Below are positions 34,662 to 41,496 of a stretch of DNA of 55,875 nucleotides, piece by piece. This DNA is from Planctomycetota bacterium. GTDB lineage: Bacteria; Planctomycetota; JAJSAM01; JAJVHW01. The DNA is taken from NCBI GenBank assembly GCA_021776825.1, contig JAJFFG010000096.1:1-55875 (forward strand). Reading direction: 5' to 3'. Numbering within the stretch: position 1 is the stretch's first letter; the number at the start of each line of letters is the position of its first letter. The translations under genes and the position numbers were made by a program. A model generated the notes under the pieces. It was not told the DNA's origin and ran no database searches. It worked only from the letters and a program-made list of their open reading frames with translations.

Positions 34662-34692
34662 GAGGGGGTCAGCCTGGCCAACGGTGTCGTAG

Positions 34693-34714
34693 GGGTGGGT
34701 CTCCTGACCCACCC
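34693..34714. repeat. REP-like palindrome with a different stem
   Basis: GGGTGGGTC-TCCT-GACCCACCC forms a perfect 9-bp stem. The loop TCCT is the complement of the AGGA loop in the two other palindromes, so this may be a related element in the opposite orientation with a changed stem. Confidence 0.7.
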
Positions 34715-34829
34715 GCGCCGACGACGGAGCGCGCGGGCGGCGGAGGTGGTTGGCGCAGCCGACCGGTGACGGTGATGCGCATGAATCGTGGCCGTGCGGA
34801 TCGCCGAGGTGAGACGCGGTCGACCGATG

Positions 34830-34900
34830 GCCGTCCGCATCACGAGGGTCGTCCGCCGAGCGCCATCGCACCAGCCCGGCGCGGATCACGCCAGCGGGCA
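34830..34900 (+). repeat. 70-base repeat unit, copy 2
   Basis: Counterpart of 34281-34350. Its trailing CCGTTGAC motif ends at about 34948, two bases before the stop codon of the CBS gene, so the repeat abuts that gene's 3' end. No perfect palindrome follows this copy. Confidence 0.55.
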
Positions 34901-34950
34901 GGCGGGCCAGGGGGCCAGCCCCTCCGGCACCGTTGACCTAGCGGACCCGC

Positions 34951-35382
34951 CTAATCGTCGCCGAGCACCCTCGTGCGGTGCCCCATCACGTCGGCCACGT
35001 TCACGAGCTCCGTCGTCAGCAGCAGCAGCGCGTCGTCCACGCTGACCACGCCCACGACGCGCTTCTGCTGGTCGATCACCGGGACACGGTGGATCTTTCG
35101 CCGCGACATCTCGCGCAGGAGGTCGAAGATCAGCGTCGACTGACCGACCGCGAAGACCGGATGCGACATCAGTTCGTCGACCGGCGTCTCGTAGCTCCCG
35201 CCGCGCGCGACGAGACTCACGGCCACGTCGCGATCCGTCAGCATGCCAATCGGTCGTTCGCGTTCGTCCACGACGACGACCGAACCGACGTTCTTCTCGG
35301 CCATCAGACGTGCCGCGCGAAGCACCGTGTGATCGCGCGAGCACGTGACCACGTCCGAGTTCATGATGGCGTCGACGAGCAT
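34951..35382 (-). CDS. Two-CBS-domain protein
   Basis: A 143-residue protein made of a CBS pair: VLRAARLMAEKNVGSVVVVDERERPIGMLTDRDVAVSLVA near residues 20-60, and LIFDLLREMSRRKIHRVPVIDQQKRVVGVVSVDDAL near 83-118. CBS pairs bind adenine nucleotides and usually regulate a partner protein. No catalytic domain is fused here, so it may act as a free-standing regulator. The opening MLVDAIMNSDVVTCSRDHT is typical. AGGAGAGGA lies upstream of the ATG. Neighbours give no clue to a partner. Confidence 0.92.
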   Translation of the reverse strand: MLVDAIMNSDVVTCSRDHTVLRAARLMAEKNVGSVVVVDERERPIGMLTDRDVAVSLVARGGSYETPVDELMSHPVFAVGQSTLIFDLLREMSRRKIHRVPVIDQQKRVVGVVSVDDALLLLTTELVNVADVMGHRTRVLGDD

Positions 35383-35413
35383 GGGTTTGTTCCTCTCCTA
35401 CCCCGCGCAGAGT

Positions 35414-36124
35414 CTACCGACTTCGCGGCGCGGACTCGTGCGTTCCGACGGCGGCCGCGACACCGCGTTCTTTGCAAGCAGCGACGAAGCGTGCCGCGGC
35501 GTCGAAGCGCGCGGTCAGATCGCCCCAGTGCACCGGCACCGCCAAGCCCGCCCCGAGCCGCGCGGCTCCCTCCGCCGCCTCGTCCGGATCGGTGACGGTC
35601 AGCCCGCCGACCGGAACGAACGCGACGTCGGGAGCGAGGTTCTCGTGCTCCGGGAGTGCGACCGAGTCTCCGAGCAGCAGGAAGCGCGCGCGCGGCGTCT
35701 CGACGAGAAAGGCGCAGCCCGTGCCACGCGGATGGAATCCGCGCGCGCGGGCCGGTCCCTCGGCAGGCAGTGCGCGCACGTGCACGCCGAGTTGCTCCGT
35801 CGACTCCCCCACCTCGACGGCAACGACGCGATCGCCGAACGTCCGCACGAGGCGGGCAGCAACGTCCGGCGGCGCCACGAACAGCGAGGCATCGTGTGAC
35901 GCCAGTTCCAGGTCGTCCTCCGAACAGTGGTCGGCGTGGCCGTGGGTGACGAGCAGCAGGTCGGCTGGCTCGTTGACGTTGCGCCAGCGCCAGGGGTCCA
36001 CGGCCACGCACGGCGTCCCGGGGAGGAGCACCGTCGCGTGTCCCAGCCAACGAAACAGAGGTGGCTGCGCGTCACGGCGATTGCAGGCGCCCCCGTCTGT
36101 GGGCGATGGTCTCGATTGCGGCAA
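35414..36124 (-). CDS. MBL-fold metallo-hydrolase (UlaG-like)
   Basis: A 236-residue metallo-beta-lactamase-fold protein. The metal site is THGHADHC (H61, H63, D65, H66), with GDSV near residue 152 and VPVHWGDLT near 197 for the later ligands. The core FRWLGHATVLL...AVDPW is typical of the UlaG/YtkL-like group of hydrolases, whose substrates are often unknown. No ATG or good GTG precedes the core. The only start with a ribosome binding site is a TTG at 36124 (GGAGG 8 bases upstream), and both lie inside dispersed repeat copy B. The first 20 residues would then be repeat-encoded or derived from sequence next to it. Confidence 0.85.
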   Translation of the reverse strand: MPQSRPSPTDGGACNRRDAQPPLFRWLGHATVLLPGTPCVAVDPWRWRNVNEPADLLLVTHGHADHCSEDDLELASHDASLFVAPPDVAARLVRTFGDRVVAVEVGESTEQLGVHVRALPAEGPARARGFHPRGTGCAFLVETPRARFLLLGDSVALPEHENLAPDVAFVPVGGLTVTDPDEAAEGAARLGAGLAVPVHWGDLTARFDAAARFVAACKERGVAAAVGTHESAPRSR

Positions 36125-36260
36125 TCGCCGTGCCTCCGAATCTTGCCGGTCGGCTCCGCGGCTGCGTCACGTCGCACTCGAGAGCCATCCCCTCGAACGC
36201 AGCCTTGCGTGGCCTCATTCCCGCGTCACGCTGCTGGCGCTCGGGCGCAACCAGCGCGCC
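36073..36260 (-). repeat. Dispersed intergenic repeat, copy B (inverted relative to copy A)
   Basis: 36117-36260 is the inverted counterpart of 34443-34586. Its inner end forms a perfect 12-bp stem, CACGGCGATTGC (36073-36084) with GCAATCGCCGTG (36121-36132), around 36 bases. It lies between the SDR gene and the metallo-hydrolase and overlaps the 5' end of the latter. Confidence 0.8.
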
Positions 36261-36282
36261 GCGGGTGTGCCGTCGGAGAGAG

Positions 36283-37029
36283 TCAGACGCCGAGCGTGGC
36301 GCCGCCGTCCGCGTAGATGAGCTGACCCGTTACGTAGCTCGCTTCGTCGCTGCAGAGGAACGCGTGCACCTGGGCGATCTCACGCGAGTCCGCCATGCGG
36401 CGCAGCGGGATCGACTTGCAGATGGCCGCCTTGATGTCGTCCGGCACGGCATCGAACATCGGCGTGTCCGTCGCGCCTGGCGCGACCGCGTTCACGGTGA
36501 TCCCGGCTTTCGCGCACTCGAGCGCGAGGGTGCGCGTGAGTCCGACGACGCCGGCCTTCGACGCCGAGTAGTTGGCCTGCCCGAAGTTGCCGTCGACGGC
36601 CACGGACGCCGTGTTCGAGATCCGGCCGCCCGTGCCCTGCTCGAGCATCTGGTTGATCGCAGCCTGGCAGACGAGGAACGTGCCCTTCAGGTTCACGTTC
36701 ATGACGAGGTCCCACGCCTCTTCGGTCATCTTCTTCGCGGACTTGTCACGCGTGATGCCGGCGTTGTTCACGACGCAGTGCACCCCACCGAGCTCGCTCA
36801 CGGTGCGGGCGAGCCCGGCATCGACCTGGTCCTTCTTGGACACATCGACGGCGCAGCCGATCGCACGACCGCCGGCCTCGTTGATGGCCGCGGCCACGGA
36901 CTCCGCGGCGTCGCCGTTCACGTCCCACACCGAGACCGCTGCGCCCTGTTCGGCGAACAGCTTCGCCGTTGCCTCGCCGATGCCGCGGGCACCACCCGTC
37001 ACGATCGCCACCTTGTCGTTCAGCCGCAT
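36283..37029 (-). CDS. FabG-like short-chain dehydrogenase/reductase
   Basis: A 248-residue classical SDR. It has the cofactor motif VTGGARGIG near residues 11-19, NNAGI near 88, a serine in NTASVAV near 141, the YSASK catalytic pair near 155-159, and the C-terminal TGQLIYADGGATLGV. Overall it looks like 3-oxoacyl-ACP reductase or acetoacetyl-CoA reductase. A MaoC-type hydratase lies 90 bases upstream on the same strand, so the pair could carry out reduction and dehydration of 3-hydroxyacyl-CoA or -ACP. Family cannot fix the substrate. Confidence 0.92.
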   Translation of the reverse strand: MRLNDKVAIVTGGARGIGEATAKLFAEQGAAVSVWDVNGDAAESVAAAINEAGGRAIGCAVDVSKKDQVDAGLARTVSELGGVHCVVNNAGITRDKSAKKMTEEAWDLVMNVNLKGTFLVCQAAINQMLEQGTGGRISNTASVAVDGNFGQANYSASKAGVVGLTRTLALECAKAGITVNAVAPGATDTPMFDAVPDDIKAAICKSIPLRRMADSREIAQVHAFLCSDEASYVTGQLIYADGGATLGV

Positions 37030-37119
37030 CTTCCTGTCTCCGTCCGTCTCTGCGCCGCCGGCGCTGGTCGTTCGAGTGCGTTGCCATCGGATCCCGCTCG
37101 GGCGGATCCGCTCGGAGGG

Positions 37120-37596
37120 CTACTCCGCCGCTGCCGAGTCCTGAGGCCTACGCGCCATGATCAGGATCCACTCCGAGTCGACAACGGGCTCGTCCTTCTG
37201 GTTGAGGATCGCCACGCCAAACGTGACGACGCCCCGCGTGGGCTTGCGCGACTCCTTGCGATCGCGAACGGTCATCTCGATGCGGATCGTGTCGCCGAAG
37301 CGCACCATCCCGACGTACTTGATCGTCTGCTGCAGCAGCGCGATCGTCGTCCCCTCGAAGATGCCCATCTGGTTCGCAAGCCCGGTCGCGATCGCCATGC
37401 TGAGCATGCCGTGCGCGATGCGCTCGCGAATGGGCGTCGCCTCCGCGAACGTCTGGTTCGTGTGGAGCGGGTTGAAGTCGCCCGACAGCCCCGCGAAACT
37501 GACGACGTCCGCCTCCGTGACGGTGCGCGATGCCGAGTAGAACACGCGCTCCGGCTCGAAGTCCTCCCAGTGGAGGCCGCGCATCTCATAGCCCAT
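37120..37596 (-). CDS. MaoC-family (R)-specific enoyl-CoA hydratase-like protein
   Basis: A 158-residue single hot-dog-fold protein. The catalytic motif is clear: GDFNPLHTNQTFA near residues 39-51 (Asp and His) and RIAHGMLSMAIATGL near 59-73. The family hydrates trans-2-enoyl-CoA to (R)-3-hydroxyacyl-CoA, or the reverse. AGGAGGTGA lies just before the ATG at 37596. It precedes the FabG-like gene, and this pair fits fatty-acid or polyhydroxyalkanoate-type metabolism. No polymer synthase is visible. Confidence 0.9.
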   Translation of the reverse strand: MGYEMRGLHWEDFEPERVFYSASRTVTEADVVSFAGLSGDFNPLHTNQTFAEATPIRERIAHGMLSMAIATGLANQMGIFEGTTIALLQQTIKYVGMVRFGDTIRIEMTVRDRKESRKPTRGVVTFGVAILNQKDEPVVDSEWILIMARRPQDSAAAE

Positions 37597-37630
37597 CCAT
37601 CACCTCCTCAGCCCCCTCGCGTCGGGGGAA

Positions 37631-37649
37631 CCTCCGAGGCTATCGGAGG
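37631..37649 (-). terminator. Hairpin between mrfB and the MaoC gene
   Basis: CCTCCGA pairs with TCGGAGG around a 5-base loop. A second weaker CCCC/GGGG hairpin follows near 37612-37626. It lies about 150 bases past the mrfB stop and 35 bases before the MaoC start. It could end the repair operon or lie in the MaoC leader; there is no T-run. Confidence 0.3.
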
Positions 37650-37796
37650 CCAAAGAGGCCCTCTTGGAATCCCCGCGGGGTGGGGGCCGCACCGAGACGA
37701 TGCAGCGTGCGGATGGAGCGTTGCCGCGCAGTGTTTCCCTTCGCGGATCGCACTCGGCTCGTCGGCGAGCTGCGCCCCGGCTGATGACGGATCTCG

Positions 37797-38960
37797 CTAG
37801 GCGGTCGCTAGCGCGGCGAGCTTCCGCTCGAGACGCGCGATGCGCTTCACGAGATCGCGCTTGGCGCTGACCGAACGGCTGCGCAGGAACAGGATGCGTT
37901 CGAGGCGGTGCGAGCACTCGAGCGCCAGCTCGAAGTCCTTCCGCCGATGCTCGGCGTCCTTCGCGAGAGCAAGCCAAGGTCCCGGCACCGTCGGATCGGC
38001 CATGGTCGCCGCGAGCGCTTCCGCCGCGGCCTCGGCGCGACGACGCTGTCGACGCAGCAGTCGCGATGCCTCGCCGTGCGCAAGGGCGGCGAGCCGACCG
38101 TCGATCGCGGTCGAGGCAGCACCTCGCTGAAGCCCGAGTGCACGCACTTCCAGTCCGGCACGGGCGAGGACTTTGCCGGCTGCGTGGAGGTCAGGTGCGG
38201 GTCCCTCCCCCGCCGGGGGTTCAGCCAGAGCGGCGAGCAATGGAGGGAGCGACAAGAGGTCGAGCAGGTTGTGCTCGAGCACGCGCCACATCGCCCGCGT
38301 GTCGCCCTTGACGTAGGAGTACCACGCGGCCGGGCACTCGGCGCCCGGGAGGTCGTCGAGGCGCGTCACGCCGAGCACGATGCGCTCGAGATGCTGCAGA
38401 CCGACGCGTCCGAGACGCCCGCGATAGATGCGTCGCGCGCCGATGAGCAGGTCGAGATGCGGCAGCCCCTCGAACGGGTTGGTGCGGCCGGCGAGGAGGA
38501 AGCGCTCTTCGATGCGTGGGACGTCGAACCCGCGTCCGTGGAAGCTGACGAGACCGGTCGCGTTCTCGGCCTCTTCCGTGAGGGCGTCGAGGAGTGCCTC
38601 CTCCTCAGCCGGATCGGGGAGCAACCATTGGCGCACCTCGAGCACGCCGTCGCGGAACGAGGCGAAGCCGACGAGGAAGACGAAGGTCCCGGCGCCGCCG
38701 TTGAGACCCGTCGTCTCGGTGTCGAGGAACAGCACGCCGTCGAGGGACTCGAGCCCGCCCGCTCCGCAGACCATCGAGACGTCCGCCAGCGGCACGTCGA
38801 GCGCGGCTCCGAGTGCGAGGCGTCCACGCTCCAACCCGAGATCGAACGACTCGACGCGGAGCGCGACGCGATGCTCTCCGTAGCGCCGCACCATGAGATG
38901 CGGACGCGGGACGACCACGCCGTCGGTGACGGCGTCAGGCGGATCAGGACGGCGAATCAC
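37797..38960 (-). CDS. mrfB: MrfB/YprB-like 3'-5' exonuclease
   Basis: A 387-residue DEDD-type exonuclease. FLDTETTGLNGGAGTFVFLVGF near residues 78-99 holds the first catalytic Asp and Glu; SFHGRGFDVPRIEERF and HLDLLIGARRIYRGRLGRVGLQHLE follow, and RVLEHNLLDLLSLPPLL supplies the last Asp. The C-terminal 100 residues are helical and TPR-like. In Bacillus subtilis, MrfB (YprB) works with the helicase MrfA (YprA) to remove mitomycin-C damage independently of UvrABC. Here it starts with a GTG 6 bases after the mrfA stop, which strongly supports the same pairing. Confidence 0.9.
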   Translation of the reverse strand: MIRRPDPPDAVTDGVVVPRPHLMVRRYGEHRVALRVESFDLGLERGRLALGAALDVPLADVSMVCGAGGLESLDGVLFLDTETTGLNGGAGTFVFLVGFASFRDGVLEVRQWLLPDPAEEEALLDALTEEAENATGLVSFHGRGFDVPRIEERFLLAGRTNPFEGLPHLDLLIGARRIYRGRLGRVGLQHLERIVLGVTRLDDLPGAECPAAWYSYVKGDTRAMWRVLEHNLLDLLSLPPLLAALAEPPAGEGPAPDLHAAGKVLARAGLEVRALGLQRGAASTAIDGRLAALAHGEASRLLRRQRRRAEAAAEALAATMADPTVPGPWLALAKDAEHRRKDFELALECSHRLERILFLRSRSVSAKRDLVKRIARLERKLAALATA

Positions 38961-38966
38961 GCGAGA

Positions 38967-41387
38967 TCAGAGGGCGCGCGGCGGTGCGGCCCGTTCCTCC
39001 CCAACCTTCAAGTCCACACCCGGCCTCGAACCGACACCGGAAGCAGTATGGGCCGCAGTGATGATCGGTGGCCCCAGATCGATGGGACCGAGACGCGGGT
39101 GCGCCTTCGCGTCGCGCGCCAAGGCCTGGAGCAGCTGCAGCGCGACGTTCTTTCCGTACGGGCCGACCGTCGCGGCCGGGCCGACGCAGGCGGGGCAGCC
39201 CTTCTCGCACGAGCACGTCGACACGATCTCGAGCATCGCAGCGAGCACCTCGCGCAGACAGGTGAAGACGGCCTCCGCGAGTCCGACTCCGTTCGGCACG
39301 CGATCGAACGCGACGATGCGCGGGAGTTCCGTCTCCGTGGCGCGCGCCTCGGCGTGCACGCGCAGATCGCCGCGATCGCAACGCACGAACGCGGGGGCGA
39401 CCGATCGCAGGAGCGACGCGACCCCGCGCAGCGCCTGGGAACGACCGCCCTCGCGGATGCGCATCTCGGTGGCGAGGTCGGAGCCGATGTCGATCCAACA
39501 CGCGCCCGTGCCCATCGTCTCGGCGGGCAGTCGGATGTCATCTGCGCCGACGTTCTCGCCGGTGTAGTAGCGGATCTTCTTGAACAGCGGCACGCGCGTG
39601 CTCACCAGCACCGTCCCGCACGAGGAGGCGAAGCCGTCGAACTGATCGACTTCGTCAACCTCGGTGGTGCGCACCTCGACCTCAGCCTCGGCCTCGGTGT
39701 AGTAGTCGCAGTCCACGCGGCGCACGTACGCGCGCCGACCGTCGTAGTCGAAGCGCTCGACGTAGTACGTCTCACCCTGGTGCCCGTAGATGGCGCCCTC
39801 GTGCACGAAGAACGCCGACGATGCCCGATCGACTTCGGCCAGCACGACGCGCGCCTCGAGGTCGTAGATCGCGACGTTGTCGATGTCGAACCCGTTGAGC
39901 GAGACGCCGTCCGACGGGAAGCTCGCATCGCACCAGTGGTAGCGACCCCCCGAACGGTGCAGCGGACCACCCGGCGAAGCCAACTCCTGGAGCACATCCG
40001 TCGTGGCCTCGGCGCTGCCGAGGATCTCTCCCTCGCGGAACGGCAGCTCGAACGCGGCGCATCGGATGTGACTCGCGAAGATCAGGGCGTTCGTGGGATC
40101 GATCGCGGCGCGCTCCGCCAGCCCCTCGGTCAGCACCTCCGGATGCGCCAGCACGTACTGGTCGAGTGGATTGGCGCGTGCCACCAGCACCGCCGTACCC
40201 GGTCGCCCGCGGCGTCCCGAGCGGCCGGCCTGCTGCCGGGCGCTGGCCACGCGTCCCGGATACCCGGTGAGCACGACGACGTCGAGCCCCCCGATATCGA
40301 TCCCGAGCTCCAGCGCGTTGGTGGCGACGACCGCGCGGACGGTGCCGTCGCGCAGGCCGCACTCCACCGAACGGCGGAGTTTCGGGAGGTACCCGCCGCG
40401 GTAGCCACTCACCGTCGCCGGATCGAGCCCCAGCTCGGTGGCGGCGTCCTTCAGGTACTTCGTCAGTACCTCGACGCTCGTGCGCGAACGGGCGAACACC
40501 AGCGTCTGCAGACCAGCCCGCAATGCGTGGACGGCGAGTCGGCGCGCCTCCTCCAGTGCGCTGAAGCGCGCCCCGGATGCCTCGTCGATCAACGGCGGGT
40601 TGAACAGCAGAAGGTGACGCTCGGGTGTCGGGGCACCGCACCGCGTCACGACCTCGACGCGATCGTCGATGAGGTTCGACGCCAGTTCGCCGGGATTGGC
40701 GAGTGTGGCGGAGCACAGGAGGAACGTCGGATCGGAGCCGTGGTGACGGCAGATGCGCCGCAGGCGCCGCAGGACGTTGCCGACGTTGCTCCCGAAGACG
40801 CCCGTCAACGTGTGCATCTCATCGACGACGACGTAGCGCAGGTCGCGGAACAGCGACGCCCAGCGCAGGTGATGCGGCAGGATGCCGGCGTGCAGCATGT
40901 AGGGGTTCGTCACGACGACGTCGGCCGCAGCGCGCAACGTCCGGCGGGTGGACGGCGGGGTGTCGCCGTCGAAGACGCCGGCGCGGATCGACCGCGGCAG
41001 GTCGGTCGTCAGCTCGCCGAACGCGGCCATCTGGTCGCGGGACAGCGCCTTCGTCGGGAACAGGTAGAGCGCGCGTCCGGGCGGCTTGTCGCCGTCCCCC
41101 ATCAAGGCCGTCAGGACGGGCAGGTTGTAGCAGAGCGTCTTACCCGATGCCGTCGGGGTGACCACGGCCACGTGCTTCCCCGCATGCGCGAGATCCGCCG
41201 CCTCGCGCTGGTGGCTCCAGAGACGCTCGACACCTGTGCGTTCGAACGCCGCGCGCACGGCATCCGGCGTCCAGTCCGGAAAATCCGCCTCGATCGCCGG
41301 GCGAGCCGCCTCGCGGTGCCAGCGCACGATGTTCGGCGCGATGTCCGGAGCGGTCCTCAGATCATGGAAGAATCGGTCCAGAGCCAT
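38967..41387 (-). CDS. mrfA: MrfA/YprA-like DEAD/DEAH helicase with C-terminal zinc-binding domain
   Basis: An 806-residue superfamily 2 helicase. Motif I is TPTASGKT near residue 78, motif II DEMH near 190, motif III SAT near 226, and the last motif QQAGRSGRRG near 405. The C-terminal DUF1998-like region carries the four-cysteine cluster CSCEKGCPAC near residues 724-733, which is essential in B. subtilis MrfA. The sequence between is a long accessory region of mostly beta structure. Its length is close to that of other YprA proteins (about 750-800). It is followed at once by mrfB. It has no ribosome binding site; a TACCTT box lies 6 bases before the ATG. Confidence 0.94.
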   Translation of the reverse strand: MALDRFFHDLRTAPDIAPNIVRWHREAARPAIEADFPDWTPDAVRAAFERTGVERLWSHQREAADLAHAGKHVAVVTPTASGKTLCYNLPVLTALMGDGDKPPGRALYLFPTKALSRDQMAAFGELTTDLPRSIRAGVFDGDTPPSTRRTLRAAADVVVTNPYMLHAGILPHHLRWASLFRDLRYVVVDEMHTLTGVFGSNVGNVLRRLRRICRHHGSDPTFLLCSATLANPGELASNLIDDRVEVVTRCGAPTPERHLLLFNPPLIDEASGARFSALEEARRLAVHALRAGLQTLVFARSRTSVEVLTKYLKDAATELGLDPATVSGYRGGYLPKLRRSVECGLRDGTVRAVVATNALELGIDIGGLDVVVLTGYPGRVASARQQAGRSGRRGRPGTAVLVARANPLDQYVLAHPEVLTEGLAERAAIDPTNALIFASHIRCAAFELPFREGEILGSAEATTDVLQELASPGGPLHRSGGRYHWCDASFPSDGVSLNGFDIDNVAIYDLEARVVLAEVDRASSAFFVHEGAIYGHQGETYYVERFDYDGRRAYVRRVDCDYYTEAEAEVEVRTTEVDEVDQFDGFASSCGTVLVSTRVPLFKKIRYYTGENVGADDIRLPAETMGTGACWIDIGSDLATEMRIREGGRSQALRGVASLLRSVAPAFVRCDRGDLRVHAEARATETELPRIVAFDRVPNGVGLAEAVFTCLREVLAAMLEIVSTCSCEKGCPACVGPAATVGPYGKNVALQLLQALARDAKAHPRLGPIDLGPPIITAAHTASGVGSRPGVDLKVGEERAAPPRAL

Positions 41388-41393
41388 GGGCGC

Positions 41394-41399
41394 AAGGTA
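41394..41399 (-). promoter_or_regulatory. Candidate -10 box for leaderless mrfA
   Basis: On the minus strand TACCTT ends exactly 6 bases before the mrfA ATG, and no ribosome binding site lies upstream. No -35 element or LexA-like palindrome is obvious. Confidence 0.55.
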
Positions 41400-41496
41400 C
41401 GCGGGGCTAGGGACATGCGACGGGTCGTCGCGGGTGCACTGGGCTCGCGGCGCGGAATGCCGCCGTCCGGCGTCACTCGACGTGGCGAGATTGCCG

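Larger units (their letters stand above)
34231..34950. other. Repeat-rich intergenic region
   Basis: 720 bases between uvrA and the CBS gene contain no convincing gene. They hold two copies of a 70-base unit, two identical 27-base palindromes, a third palindrome and one copy of a 144-base dispersed repeat (all listed separately). The spacer probably grew by repeated insertion of these small elements. Confidence 0.7.

Noticed and set aside
34231..34950. Several short open frames with endings like MRPRKAATEGAALA
   Set aside because: They lie inside the dispersed repeat and are repeat-derived translations rather than independent genes.
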